DNA of 64,000 nt from Virgibacillus sp. LDC-1 (GCF_030137545.1 NZ_JARUVL010000008.1:62001-126000), one strand, 5' to 3'; counted from the first letter of the stretch, positions 1 through 10,215 are shown. Program-made: numbers and translations. Notes: a model not told the origin generated them from the sequence alone.

Positions 1-1660
1 GATTGAAGGGATTACCGATCTTCGGGATGAATCAGATCGGAATGGAATGCGTGTAGTTATGGAGTTACGCCGTGATGCCAATGCAAATGTTGTTTTAAAT
101 AATTTATATAAATATACGGCATTACAAACGACTTTCGGGATAAACATGCTGGCATTAGTTGATGGACAACCAAAAGTGTTATCTGTGAAGCAAGCATTAC
201 AGCACTATATTGATCATCAAATTGTCATTATTAAACGACGTACTGCATTTGAATTACGTAAAGCAGAAGCTCGTGCACACATTCTTGAAGGCTTGCGCAT
301 TGCATTAGATCATTTAGACGAAGTGATTTCATTAATTCGTAGTTCGAAAACTGCTGATATTGCAAGACAAGGATTAATGGAACGCTTTAAGCTATCAGAA
401 AAGCAATCACAGGCAATCTTAGATATGCGTTTACAACGATTAACAGGACTAGAGCGTGAAAAGATTGAAAGCGAATATAAAGAGCTTCTAAAGCTTATTG
501 GGGAATTAAAGGAAATCTTAGCGAATGAAGAGCGAGTACTTGAAATTATTCGTGAAGAGCTTACTGAAATTAAAGAACGCTATGGTGATGCCCGTCGTAC
601 GGAAATAATGGCTGGTGGCGCAGGATTTTTTGAGGATGAAGACCTTATTCCAGAAGAAAATATCGTCATTACCTTAACACATCATGGCTATATTAAGCGA
701 TTACCTTCTTCAACCTATCGTGCACAACGACGTGGTGGACGAGGTATTCAAGGAATGGGAACGAATGAAGACGATTTTGTGGAACATTTAGTTTCGACTT
801 CTACCCATGACACGATTCTTTTCTTTACGAATAAAGGAAAGGTATATCGCGTAAAAGGCTATGAAATTCCGGAATTTAGTCGAACCGCAAAAGGACTTCC
901 AATTATCAATCTCCTGCAAATAGAAAAAGGAGAATGGGTAAATGCTGTTATATCTGTAAATGAATTTAGTGAGAATGCCTATTTATTCTTTACTACGAAG
1001 CACGGGATTTCCAAACGCACGGAACTATCGCAATTTGCCAATATCCGAAAAGGTGGGTTAATTGCACTCGGTCTTCGTGATGAGGATGAGCTCATTTCTG
1101 TTCGTTTAACGGATGGTACAAAGGATATTATGATTGCTACAAAGCATGGCTATTTAATTCGCTTTCCAGAAGAACAAGTGAGATCAATGGGAAGAACGGC
1201 AAGTGGGGTTCGTGGTATTTCACTCCGTGGCGATGATGAAGTAGTGTCTATGGAGATACTTGAAGAAGGCTTGCAAATATTACATGTGACTAACAAAGGT
1301 GTTGGAAAGCGGACACCGGAAGATCAATACCGAATCACTCGTCGAGGTGGTAAGGGTATCTTTACTTGTAAGCTAAATGATGACACAGGACATGTTGTAG
1401 CTGTAAAAGCAGTTACTGGAGAAGAAGATATTATGCTTATTACAGCAGCTGGTATCTTAATTCGAACGCCTGTTCAAGATATTTCGCAAACAGGTAGAAA
1501 TACGCAAGGTGTACGCCTCATCCGTTTACAGGAGGATGAAGAAGTAGCTACCGTTGCAAAGATTGAGAAAGATGAAGAAGAAGAGGAATCAGTAGAGCTA
1601 GCGCAACAAGAAGTAAATTCAGCGGATCAACAACAGGATAATCAACCAGAGGAAGAATAA
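1..1660 (+). CDS. gyrA: DNA gyrase subunit A, 3' part (5' end outside window)
   Basis: GyrA cuts and rejoins DNA in the A2B2 gyrase that introduces negative supercoils. The reading frame is open from the first bases of the window, so the catalytic tyrosine and N-terminal region lie upstream. About 550 codons are present: the end of the breakage-reunion domain, its coiled-coil region, and the C-terminal DNA-wrapping beta-pinwheel. The GyrA box appears as QRRGGRG followed by IQG near base 730, and several degenerate blade repeats follow. The protein ends in an acidic Glu/Asp/Gln-rich tail, as in other Bacillaceae. A 12-bp hairpin follows the stop. In B. subtilis gyrA is followed by an rRNA operon; here it is followed by an HD-GYP gene. 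Confidence 0.98.
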   Translation, partial: IEGITDLRDESDRNGMRVVMELRRDANANVVLNNLYKYTALQTTFGINMLALVDGQPKVLSVKQALQHYIDHQIVIIKRRTAFELRKAEARAHILEGLRIALDHLDEVISLIRSSKTADIARQGLMERFKLSEKQSQAILDMRLQRLTGLEREKIESEYKELLKLIGELKEILANEERVLEIIREELTEIKERYGDARRTEIMAGGAGFFEDEDLIPEENIVITLTHHGYIKRLPSSTYRAQRRGGRGIQGMGTNEDDFVEHLVSTSTHDTILFFTNKGKVYRVKGYEIPEFSRTAKGLPIINLLQIEKGEWVNAVISVNEFSENAYLFFTTKHGISKRTELSQFANIRKGGLIALGLRDEDELISVRLTDGTKDIMIATKHGYLIRFPEEQVRSMGRTASGVRGISLRGDDEVVSMEILEEGLQILHVTNKGVGKRTPEDQYRITRRGGKGIFTCKLNDDTGHVVAVKAVTGEEDIMLITAAGILIRTPVQDISQTGRNTQGVRLIRLQEDEEVATVAKIEKDEEEEESVELAQQEVNSADQQQDNQPEEE

Positions 1661-1671
1661 ATGGATGGAAG

Positions 1672-1703
1672 GAAGAAATCGGCTATTGAAGGCCGATTTC
1701 TTC
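1672..1703 (+). terminator. Hairpin after gyrA
   Basis: A perfect 12-bp stem (GAAGAAATCGGC against GCCGATTTCTTC) with an 8-base loop lies 11 bases after the gyrA stop. There is no immediate T-run; the nearest is about 12 bases on. It may be a weak terminator or a 3'-end protecting hairpin. Confidence 0.6.
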
Positions 1704-1766
1704 ACATCTAAACGTTTTTTTCTATCGTAGCATTGGATAGTGAATATTCAGTTGGGAGGATATGAA

Positions 1767-2870
1767 ATGCGGGTAAAAGCTTCACAATTGGTTCCAGGTT
1801 GTATTTTATTGAATGATGTCAAAGGTAAAACAAACCGTCCTATTATGCATAAAAATACTGTGCTAACAAGCGAGCATATTGTAGTTTTAGAACGATTTTT
1901 AGTTACAGAAGTCGATGTTTCTACAAAGCTAGAAGCAGGAGAACTATTTCAACCGCAAAATAACCAAACACAACCAACACAAGAAGCACAACCAGATATT
2001 TCATTGACAAAGCAAGATAGCATGCCTTTTAATGCCCATTATCATCTTGTGGTAAACGATTATCAATCGCTTTTTTCACAATGGCAGAGTGGTATTACCG
2101 TGGATATCAAAAAAGTACGCATGTTGATAATCCCGTTACTAGAGCGAGTTCATGAAATTGGAACAGCAGTGTTTACACTGCATCATGAGGCAACAAAGGA
2201 AGCTTATTTTTATCACCATAGTGTTGCAATTGGGATGCTATCCGCCTATATAGGAATGAAAATGGATTTACCGAAACAGGAATGGATACAGATAGGGCTG
2301 GCAGCTTTTTTAAGTGATGCTGGTATGGCGAAAATTGATCACTCTATCATTACGAAGCAACAAACGTTAACAGCAGCTGATATGGAGCAAGTAAAGCTTC
2401 ATCCAACCTATTCGTATCGCATGGTTAAATCAATCCCAGCTGTTACAAAGGCAATAAAAACTACAATTCTACAGCACCATGAGCGAGAGGATGGAAGCGG
2501 TTATCCATTAGGGCTTAAAGGTGATACGATTCATTTGTATGCCAAAATCATTGCTGTTTGTGATACGTATCACGCCATGACCTGTGAACGGAATTATCGT
2601 GAAAAGCAATCGCCATTTAAAGTGATCGAGGAGCTTCAGGTTGAACAATTCACAAGGTTCGATCCCGCCATTGTACATACCTTTATTCAATGCTTAACGC
2701 ATTTTTCGATCGGGATGCGCGTGCGTCTTTCTGATGGTCAAACCGGTGCCATTGTTTTTATAGATAAACAGTCACCAACAAGACCGATTATTCGTCTAGA
2801 TCAAAATGAAGAATTACTGAAGTTAACAGATCATCCTTCCTTATATATTAGTGAAATTAGTGAAAGCTAA
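1767..2870 (+). CDS. HD-GYP domain protein with altered HD dyad
   Basis: A 367-residue protein with an N-terminal region of about 100 residues and a C-terminal HD-GYP phosphodiesterase-like domain. HD-GYP domains usually hydrolyse cyclic di-GMP or related dinucleotides using a two- or three-metal site. Visible motifs are a first His-His pair (YHHS), a conserved KLHP, QHHE, GSGYP with the GYP triad at residues 245-247, and a helix like the usual Asp-x-Tyr-x-Ala-Met. The expected His-Asp dyad is instead Ser183-Asp184 (LSDAGMAKID), which removes a metal ligand, so activity may be lost or altered. I chose ATG 1767 because a GGGAGG ribosome site lies just before it; an upstream in-frame GTG at 1740 has none. 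It is convergent with yaaC across a shared hairpin. Confidence 0.88.
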   Translation: MRVKASQLVPGCILLNDVKGKTNRPIMHKNTVLTSEHIVVLERFLVTEVDVSTKLEAGELFQPQNNQTQPTQEAQPDISLTKQDSMPFNAHYHLVVNDYQSLFSQWQSGITVDIKKVRMLIIPLLERVHEIGTAVFTLHHEATKEAYFYHHSVAIGMLSAYIGMKMDLPKQEWIQIGLAAFLSDAGMAKIDHSIITKQQTLTAADMEQVKLHPTYSYRMVKSIPAVTKAIKTTILQHHEREDGSGYPLGLKGDTIHLYAKIIAVCDTYHAMTCERNYREKQSPFKVIEELQVEQFTRFDPAIVHTFIQCLTHFSIGMRVRLSDGQTGAIVFIDKQSPTRPIIRLDQNEELLKLTDHPSLYISEISES

Positions 2871-2874
2871 CAAC

Positions 2875-2905
2875 AAGGTCAAAGCGAATTATTCGCTTTG
2901 ACCTT
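2875..2905. terminator. Bidirectional hairpin between HD-GYP gene and yaaC
   Basis: A perfect 14-bp inverted repeat with a 3-base loop starts five bases after the HD-GYP stop and runs into the yaaC stop codon. Two convergent genes share it. T-runs on either side are weak. Confidence 0.7.
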
Positions 2906-3851
2906 AAACCATTTTATAGAGCTCTGTACCAAGTAGAAACGGAATTTTAGCTTCTGTTATTTGTAAAAAGCGGAGAATAAAAGGATAATCGATTTCCGAT
3001 TTCGTAACGAGCAAATCGCCCCACCATTCCGCTTCATATCGACTAAGCATACTCAAATTATACAGCAATAAATAATGCACCATTACTTCAGATATCGGCC
3101 AGAAATTATCACGAGATGAGGGGAAGTAAAGTGTTTCATTTTGATGGATAAATAATGGTCCGCTTGCATGGAATACTGGCTGCTCTAGTTCAATGACAAT
3201 AGAATCTTGCAGTTGGTTTGTATGTTGAATCTGTGGTAAATATGGTTGAATCCGGGATAGAAATGCTTTTTTTGTTAAATGATATTGATCAAGGATCGAT
3301 GGTGGAAACGCGAGCATCGTGTCACCAAGCTTACCAATCGATTCGAGCTTTTTTTTATGCTGCATTTGAAAAAGAATGTGAAGCTCTGGAATTAATCCAA
3401 GCAATTCCTCCATGTTTAATTTTTGAAACGGGATGCGTTTAGTGGAAAAGAGATGCTCAGAAAAATAAGGAAATAATCCTTGATGTTGGATTTTCACTTC
3501 ATCTGTAAGAAAGGTGTAATTCTTTTTTTTACGTTTCCGTGTAGAAGCTCCATGAGCAAGAATCGTGGTAGATTCTGGATAATTAGGTCTTTTCGTTAAG
3601 AGACAGGCCTTTACCAAATGAACCATCCCATAAAAAAATAACATAGGCTGCATTACAATATCTACTTGCTTTCCTGTCTCATAAAATTTCCTTCCATGTT
3701 CAAGGTAGTACATGAAGGTTGTACAATTTTCATAGCTTTTTGCTTCTGCATCAACTTGTGGTAGCTTTTTATAGCAAGTCTGAAGAAAATGTCTTGCAGA
3801 TTGCTGCGATTGCAAATATATGTAAAAATCATTAATTTCATTTGTGTTCAT
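2904..3851 (-). CDS. yaaC: YaaC-like protein of unknown function
   Basis: A 315-residue protein transcribed opposite to guaB, as yaaC is in B. subtilis. I identify it by position, length and orientation and know of no assigned function. The sequence lacks a signal peptide or clear membrane segment and is rich in Lys, Tyr, His and Leu, with a basic RKRKKK run in the middle. The start at 3851 has an AAGGGTGATC ribosome site just before it. It sits divergently from guaB across a 174-base gap. Confidence 0.75.
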   Translation of the reverse strand: MNTNEINDFYIYLQSQQSARHFLQTCYKKLPQVDAEAKSYENCTTFMYYLEHGRKFYETGKQVDIVMQPMLFFYGMVHLVKACLLTKRPNYPESTTILAHGASTRKRKKKNYTFLTDEVKIQHQGLFPYFSEHLFSTKRIPFQKLNMEELLGLIPELHILFQMQHKKKLESIGKLGDTMLAFPPSILDQYHLTKKAFLSRIQPYLPQIQHTNQLQDSIVIELEQPVFHASGPLFIHQNETLYFPSSRDNFWPISEVMVHYLLLYNLSMLSRYEAEWWGDLLVTKSEIDYPFILRFLQITEAKIPFLLGTELYKMV

Positions 3852-3917
3852 CTGATCACCCTTAAAATGTTTTAAAATTTTGAATGTATTTTCTTTTGTT
3901 TTCCCTGAAATATAGGA

Positions 3918-3946
3918 TTGAAAAATAAAGGCTGATACCGTATTGT
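3918..3946 (+). promoter_or_regulatory. Sigma-A promoter of guaB
   Basis: TTGAAA (3918-3923), a 17-base spacer, then TATTGT (3941-3946). The leader to the guaB start is about 70 bases and contains a T-run near 3990. Confidence 0.65.
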
Positions 3947-4013
3947 AATTAGAAATAGATGTACTTGTTTAGCTTAGCCTAACTGCGTTTTTTTATTAGC
4001 GAATAAAAACTAG

Positions 4014-5495
<1,482 letters not shown>

Positions 5496-5527
5496 GGTAA
5501 ACTGCAGCAGTAATTATATATTTTTAA

Positions 5528-5560
5528 AATAGATGGGCAATTTTACCCGTCTATTTTTTA
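5528..5560 (+). terminator. Rho-independent terminator of guaB
   Basis: A 10-bp stem (AATAGATGGG against CCCGTCTATT, one G-T pair), 8-base loop, followed by a T-run. Confidence 0.85.
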
Positions 5561-5585
5561 TTGATATTTTATGTTAAAATATCAA
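5561..5585. repeat. Perfect 11-bp palindrome upstream of dacA
   Basis: TTGATATTTTA and its exact reverse complement TAAAATATCAA are separated by TGT. It directly follows the guaB terminator and lies about 50 bases upstream of the proposed dacA promoter. It could be an operator or part of the termination region; its role is unknown. Confidence 0.6.
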
Positions 5586-5632
5586 CGTATGTTTACTCAA
5601 TTCGACATGCTTTTTGCGAAAGGAGTTCACGT

Positions 5633-5660
5633 TTGTAATAGAACGTTCGATATATATAGT
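5633..5660 (+). promoter_or_regulatory. Possible sigma-A promoter of dacA
   Basis: TTGTAA (5633-5638), a 16-base spacer and TATAGT (5655-5660), about 43 bases before the dacA start. Confidence 0.45.
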
Positions 5661-5702
5661 ACATGATTTTAAAAAAGTGAGTTAAAGTGGAGGTAGAGAA
5701 AG

Positions 5703-7034
5703 TTGAAACGCAAATTTATTAAAGGCATCGTATGGTGGATGGCACTTCTCGTCGTAATTGCACCATTTATGACAACTCAATCTGCACAAGCAGCAAGTAC
5801 ATTAGATATAGCTGCTGAGTCAGCTATTTTAGTTGATGCGGAGACAGGAAAAATTTTATTTTCTAAAAATCCTGATATGAAATTACCTCCGGCCAGCATG
5901 ACAAAAATGATGACGGAATACCTTGTTTTAGAAGCGATTGAAGCAGGGAAAATCACGTGGGATACGACAACACAAATTAGTGATTATGCCTATAAAATTT
6001 CGGCTGATATTTCATCCTCAGGTACAGGTTTAACGCAGGATGTTGATTATAAGGTACGCGATTTATATAATGCAATGGCTATTAATTCCGATAATGCAAC
6101 AACAATCGCACTTGCTGAGCTTGTAGCAGGATCAGAAGGCGAATTCGTTAAAATGATGAATAAAAAAGGGAAAGAAATGGGACTCCCTGATTTTGAATTC
6201 GTAAATTCAACTGGCTTAGAAAATGCTGACTTAGGTGATAATTATCCAAAAGGAACAGAGCCGGATGGAATTAATTATATGTCTGCACGATCTTCAGCAC
6301 TTTTAGCCTATCACTTAGTAAACGACCATCCTGAGGCATTAGAAGTTTCTAGAGTGCCGCAAACAGAATTTGATGGGCATATGATTGATAATTGGAACTG
6401 GATGCTGCCACATGACAGTGTGAATTTTAAGCAGTTCTATTATGAAGGAGTGGACGGTTTAAAAACCGGTCATACCGATCTTGCGGGCTATTGCTTTACT
6501 GGAACTGCAGAACGAAATGGTCAACGTCTGATTTCTGTTGTCATGAAAACAGATAGTATTCCAGCACGATTTAAAGAAACGGCAAAATTACTTGATTATG
6601 GATATAATAATTTTAATAGCAAAGAGCTTTTTCCAGCAGGCTATCAACTAAAGGATAAAGCTACGATTGACGTTGTTAAAGGAAAAGAAGATCAAGTTGC
6701 TATCGCAACAAATGCACCATTAACAGTCCCTGTTCAACAGGGTGACGAAAAAAATTATACGGTTACGTATCATTTAGATAAAGATAAGTTGGACAAGGAA
6801 GGCGCTTTAGTCGCACCTGTTAAGAAGGGTGAAAAAATTGGTACCGCTGAACTTGTTTACAAGGGAGAAGACGCAGGATATATCTTTGAAAATAAAAAGC
6901 ACGTAGTTGATGTTGTAGCAACGGAAACAGTTGAGAAAAGTAACTGGTTTATGCTTACACTTGATGCTATTGGCGGCTTCTTTGCCGACATATTCAGTTC
7001 TATTGTGGATATGGTAAAAGGTTGGTTTAACTAA
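5703..7034 (+). CDS. dacA: D-alanyl-D-alanine carboxypeptidase (PBP5)
   Basis: Removes the terminal D-Ala from peptidoglycan stem peptides, limiting crosslinking of the wall. The 443-residue protein starts at TTG with a GTGGAGGT ribosome site. It has a signal peptide with predicted cleavage after AQA at residue 30. The three active-site motifs of serine penicillin-binding proteins are all present: S65-M-T-K68, S129-D-N131 and K254-T-G256. A C-terminal beta-rich domain is followed by a terminal amphipathic helix (about residues 415-443) that would hold the protein on the outer face of the membrane. It lies between guaB and serS as in B. subtilis, with its own promoter. Confidence 0.97.
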   Translation: MKRKFIKGIVWWMALLVVIAPFMTTQSAQAASTLDIAAESAILVDAETGKILFSKNPDMKLPPASMTKMMTEYLVLEAIEAGKITWDTTTQISDYAYKISADISSSGTGLTQDVDYKVRDLYNAMAINSDNATTIALAELVAGSEGEFVKMMNKKGKEMGLPDFEFVNSTGLENADLGDNYPKGTEPDGINYMSARSSALLAYHLVNDHPEALEVSRVPQTEFDGHMIDNWNWMLPHDSVNFKQFYYEGVDGLKTGHTDLAGYCFTGTAERNGQRLISVVMKTDSIPARFKETAKLLDYGYNNFNSKELFPAGYQLKDKATIDVVKGKEDQVAIATNAPLTVPVQQGDEKNYTVTYHLDKDKLDKEGALVAPVKKGEKIGTAELVYKGEDAGYIFENKKHVVDVVATETVEKSNWFMLTLDAIGGFFADIFSSIVDMVKGWFN

Positions 7035-7059
7035 AATTTGAATAAGACAGTTACCTTAC

Positions 7060-7088
7060 TTGCATATCGTGTGAAAATCAGCTATGAT
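7060..7088 (+). promoter_or_regulatory. Sigma-A promoter of the serS T-box transcript
   Basis: TTGCAT (7060-7065), a 17-base spacer and TATGAT (7083-7088). Transcription would start near 7095, just ahead of the T-box leader. Confidence 0.75.
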
Positions 7089-7094
7089 AATGCA

Positions 7095-7350
7095 TAATAA
7101 ACTGAACAGTAATGAGAGGAAATAGTAGCGTTGCTCTATTCTCAAGAGAGTCGATGGCTGGTGAGAATCGATGAAGGAGCATTGTGAATCCATCCTTGAA
7201 CTGGTGAACTGAAAAGGAGCATTCTCCTCATAAGTACACCCGGGTCCGTGCCGTTATCACGAAAAGCCGGAAGATAGATTATCTTCAATAAGGGTGGCAA
7301 CGCGGGAATTCAACTCTCGTCCCTACTACTAGGGACGGGAGTTTTTGTAT
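7095..7350 (+). promoter_or_regulatory. T-box leader of serS, specifier UCC (Ser)
   Basis: A complete T-box riboswitch that senses uncharged tRNA-Ser. Stem I contains an AGTA motif, and the specifier loop reads GAA-UCC-A with the Ser codon UCC at 7189-7191. The conserved T-box sequence AGGGTGGCAACGCGGG spans 7291-7306. It is followed by a terminator hairpin at 7312-7343 (14-bp stem, loop CTAC) and a short T-run. Uncharged tRNA-Ser pairing to the T-box bulge would favour the antiterminator and allow serS transcription. Confidence 0.95.
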
Positions 7351-7381
7351 TTAATTATAAATAAAATAAGGAGTGAATATC

Positions 7382-8656
7382 ATGCTTGACATGAAATATT
7401 TGCGCAATCACTTTGATGAAGTAAAAGAAAAATTATCCCATCGTGGAGAAGATTTATCAGAATTAGATCGATTTGGAGATCTTGATCAACGAAGACGTGC
7501 ATTAATTAATGACACAGAAAGCTTAAAGGCGAGAAGAAATGAAGTTTCCAAGCAAATTCCGATCTTAAAGAAAGAAGGAAAAGATGCAGCGGCAGTTATA
7601 AAAGAAATGCGCGAAGTTGGCGATAAAATAGCTGCATTTGATAAAGAATTAAAAGAAATAGAAGAACAGCTAGAAAATATCCTTTTGTCGATCCCAAACA
7701 TCCCACATGAAAGTGTTCCTGTTGGTGAAGATGAGGAAGATAATGTAGAAGCTCGTAAATGGGGTGAGGTTCCTGCATTTACGTTTGAAGCACAGCCACA
7801 TTGGGATATTGCAACGAATTTAGGAATTCTTGATTTTGAAAGAGCTGCAAAGGTAACTGGAAGCCGTTTTGTATTTTATAAAGGGCTTGGAGCTCGACTT
7901 GAGCGTGCGTTATTGAATTTCATGATGGATTTACATGCAGATGAGCATGGCTATGAGGAAATGCTTCCACCATATATTGTGAACCGTACAAGTATGACTG
8001 GAACCGGACAGCTACCAAAGTTTGAAGAGGATGCATTTAAACTCGAAGAATGGGATTATTTCATGGTACCAACAGCAGAGGTTCCAGTAACGAATTTTCA
8101 TCGGGAGGAAATTCTTTCACCAAATGAAGTACCGAAAAAATATGTTGCCTATAGTGCAAGCTTTCGTTCAGAAGCAGGATCTGCTGGCAGAGATACCCGT
8201 GGGTTAATTCGTCAGCATCAATTTAATAAAGTGGAGCTTGTCCATTTTGCAAAGCCTGAGGATTCCTATGATACGCTGGAAGCATTAACAGGACATGCAG
8301 AAAGGGTGCTACAATTGTTAAAGCTTCCTTATCGCGTGATGTCTATGTGTACAGGTGATTTAGGGTTCACAGCTGCCAAAAAATACGATATTGAAGTTTG
8401 GATTCCAAGTCAGGATACGTATCGAGAAATTTCTTCTTGCTCGAATTTTGAAGATTTTCAAGCAAGACGTGCAGGCATTCGCTTCCGTCGCGAACCGAAT
8501 GGCAAACCAGAATTTGTTCATACATTAAATGGCTCTGGATTGGCAATTGGTCGTACCGTAGCAGCAATTCTAGAGAATTATCAGCAGGAGGATGGAACAG
8601 TTGTTGTTCCAGAGGTGCTGCGTCCGTATATGGGTGGAAAAGAAGTAATAAAGTAA
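7382..8656 (+). CDS. serS: Seryl-tRNA synthetase
   Basis: Class II synthetase that charges tRNA-Ser with serine. The 424-residue protein has the N-terminal long coiled-coil arm (about residues 1-110) that contacts the tRNA-Ser variable arm, then the catalytic core. Motif 2 is around [14 protein letters not shown] and motif 3 is [10 protein letters not shown] near the C-terminus. I chose ATG 7382, with an AAGGAG site 8 bases upstream, over an in-frame GTG at 7373 that overlaps that site. It is controlled by the T-box leader directly upstream, and a Ser tRNA gene lies 160 bases downstream. Confidence 0.98.
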   Translation: MLDMKYLRNHFDEVKEKLSHRGEDLSELDRFGDLDQRRRALINDTESLKARRNEVSKQIPILKKEGKDAAAVIKEMREVGDKIAAFDKELKEIEEQLENILLSIPNIPHESVPVGEDEEDNVEARKWGEVPAFTFEAQPHWDIATNLGILDFERAAKVTGSRFVFYKGLGARLERALLNFMMDLHADEHGYEEMLPPYIVNRTSMTGTGQLPKFEEDAFKLEEWDYFMVPTAEVPVTNFHREEILSPNEVPKKYVAYSASFRSEAGSAGRDTRGLIRQHQFNKVELVHFAKPEDSYDTLEALTGHAERVLQLLKLPYRVMSMCTGDLGFTAAKKYDIEVWIPSQDTYREISSCSNFEDFQARRAGIRFRREPNGKPEFVHTLNGSGLAIGRTVAAILENYQQEDGTVVVPEVLRPYMGGKEVIK

Positions 8657-8662
8657 ATGACA

Positions 8663-8702
8663 ATCACTTGCCGGCTCTTCATTTGCTGGCAGGTGATGTT
8701 TA
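8663..8702 (+). terminator. Terminator of serS
   Basis: A 13-bp stem with two G-T pairs at 8663-8697, followed by TTTACTTTT. Confidence 0.75.
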
Positions 8703-8774
8703 CTTTTAGCGTTTAAAAAGCGTAGGTAGTTACTTATGGTATATTTTGGTATGTTATTTCATGTTGAAAAGTAA

Positions 8775-8803
8775 TTGACACCGTTCGTATATTATTGTAT
8801 ATT
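8775..8803 (+). promoter_or_regulatory. Promoter of tRNA-Ser
   Basis: Consensus TTGACA (8775-8780), a 17-base spacer and TATATT (8798-8803), 16 bases before the tRNA 5' end. Confidence 0.8.
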
Positions 8804-8819
8804 AAAACATGTTGATTAT

Positions 8820-8912
8820 GGAGGTATACCCAAGTCTGGCTGAAGGGATCGGTCTTGAAAACCGACAGGGGTGTCAAAGCCCGCGGGGGTTCGAATCCCT
8901 CTACCTCCTCCA
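8820..8912 (+). tRNA. trnS-Ser: tRNA-Ser (UGA anticodon)
   Basis: A 93-base class II tRNA with a long variable arm. The anticodon loop CTTGAAA gives anticodon UGA, which reads UCN serine codons. The acceptor stem GGAGGTA pairs fully with TACCTCC and the 3' CCA is encoded. The discriminator base is U, where the B. subtilis tRNA-Ser I recall has G. It lies downstream of serS as in B. subtilis. Confidence 0.97.
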
Positions 8913-8950
8913 TTTTATAAATTAGCGCATAAATATTGGAGATAAAAAAT

Positions 8951-8976
8951 AAAACTACTGCATTTGCAGTAGTTTT
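8951..8976. terminator. Bidirectional terminator between tRNA-Ser and sasA
   Basis: AAAACTACTGC and GCAGTAGTTTT form a perfect 11-bp stem with a 4-base loop. T-runs occur on both sides, so it can serve tRNA-Ser and the convergent sasA. Confidence 0.85.
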
Positions 8977-8982
8977 ATTTTG

Positions 8983-9735
8983 TTATTCGGATAAATCGCT
9001 TTCTTCTTGTTTCGTTAATGAAGTTAAAAGAGAGAGTGGTAAATGGAAATTCTCATCATTTAGCTGCATTGTATGAAGACTTTCCTCCGTTGCGTTTAAG
9101 TCTTTAATATGCTGTATTTCATGATGGAGCTTCTCCATTCTTATATCTAAGCTATTTGCAATATGGGCAGTTTCCTTTAGTTCCTGTAAGAGATGTGCTG
9201 GAATTTGCTTGTCATATTTATAATAGATTTTATGCTCTAGGCTTGCCCAAAAATCCATGGCAGCAGTTCGAATTTGAATTTCGACATATACTTGCTCTTC
9301 TCTATCGGACATAAATACAGGAATAGAGATAATTAAATGTAAGCTTTGGTAACCATTTGGTTTCGGATGTTTAATATAGTCCTTGCATGAAATAAGGGTG
9401 ATATCTTTTTGTTGTTGAATCATGTCACGAATGCGATAAATATCAGAGACAAAGGAGCAAACAATCCGAAAGCCAACAATATCATGAATGTTTTCTTGAA
9501 TCGAATCAAGTGAGATTTCAAGGTTTTTACGAATTAGCTTTTTTAAAATACTTTCCGGTGATTTGATCCGTGATTTAATATGCTCTATAGGATTATAGTC
9601 ATGGAAATGCTGAAATTCTTCTTTTAAAATCATTAGCTTTGTATTTACTTCATCTTGTCCAAATTTATACGTCATCATAAGCCGTGTAATTTCATTTCTA
9701 GCTACTTTTAAGCGTTGTAAATCTTTTATATCCAC
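8983..9735 (-). CDS. sasA: Small alarmone synthetase (RelP/SasA type)
   Basis: Predicted (p)ppGpp synthetase made of a single RelA/SpoT synthetase domain without a hydrolase or TGS domain. The protein is 250 residues, and the core sequence (NPIEH-KSR, HDIVGFRI, YIKHPKPNGYQSLH, EIQIRT-AMDFWASLEHKIYYK) is closer to B. subtilis YwaC (SasA/RelP) than to YjbM. The synthetase residues expected for pyrophosphate transfer (Lys-Ser in KSPES, the Glu of EIQIRT) are present. I chose GTG at 9735 because an AAGAGGAA site precedes it; an upstream in-frame GTG at 9771 lacks one. B. subtilis ywaC is elsewhere on the chromosome, so its place beside serS/tRNA-Ser is a local difference. Confidence 0.9.
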   Translation of the reverse strand: MDIKDLQRLKVARNEITRLMMTYKFGQDEVNTKLMILKEEFQHFHDYNPIEHIKSRIKSPESILKKLIRKNLEISLDSIQENIHDIVGFRIVCSFVSDIYRIRDMIQQQKDITLISCKDYIKHPKPNGYQSLHLIISIPVFMSDREEQVYVEIQIRTAAMDFWASLEHKIYYKYDKQIPAHLLQELKETAHIANSLDIRMEKLHHEIQHIKDLNATEESLHTMQLNDENFHLPLSLLTSLTKQEESDLSE

Positions 9736-9861
9736 TATTGTTTCCTCTTTTCTTACGTGCGTAATAATCACTGTTCTCTTCTATTATAATCGAAAGAAGT
9801 GGCATAATTATAGAAAAGAATGGAACATTTATTTAAAAGTAAATAAACGTCCTTTTTACTC

Positions 9862-9890
9862 TTGACAATTTTATCGAGACAACATATAGT
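9862..9890 (+). promoter_or_regulatory. Promoter of the proC T-box transcript
   Basis: Consensus TTGACA (9862-9867), a 17-base spacer and TATAGT (9885-9890). It drives the proline T-box leader. Confidence 0.8.
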
Positions 9891-9896
9891 ACATAA

Positions 9897-10175
9897 CAAT
9901 ACTAAAAGCTTGTGATCGATAAGAATATAGATTAAGTCCAATAGACAGACTATGATCAGGCCAGTAGCACATGTATGACTGAAAGAAATTGGGATTCATC
10001 GGCTGAAAGGTCCCATCTGCTCCAGCATGTGTGAACCTACCTCGGAGTCGTCAGCTAAAACTGACCGCAGTTTCCTGCGTTATCAAAGGAAGAGTTGGGC
10101 ATGCATTGCATGCTAAGTTAGGTGGTACCGCGGAGCTCAGTCCGTCCTATAGAGAGGATGGATCTGGGCTTTTTG
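9897..10175 (+). promoter_or_regulatory. T-box leader of proC, specifier CCU (Pro)
   Basis: A second full T-box riboswitch. The specifier loop reads GAA-CCU-A, with the proline codon CCU at 10036-10038, and an AGTA motif occurs in the upper part of stem I. The T-box core AGGTGGTACCGCGG is at 10120-10133. A GC-rich terminator (about 10134-10170) ends in a T-run at 10170-10174. Uncharged tRNA-Pro should switch on proC, tying proline synthesis to proline starvation. Confidence 0.93.
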
Positions 10176-10215
10176 TATGGAGGAAGGAAATCGAAATCAT
10201 AGGAGGAAAATTCGT

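Noticed and set aside
5601-5607. Exact TTCGACA heptamer upstream of dacA
   Set aside because: A 7-base motif is expected several times by chance in 64 kb, and it also occurs inside rnmV; no promoter geometry supports Spo0A control of dacA.
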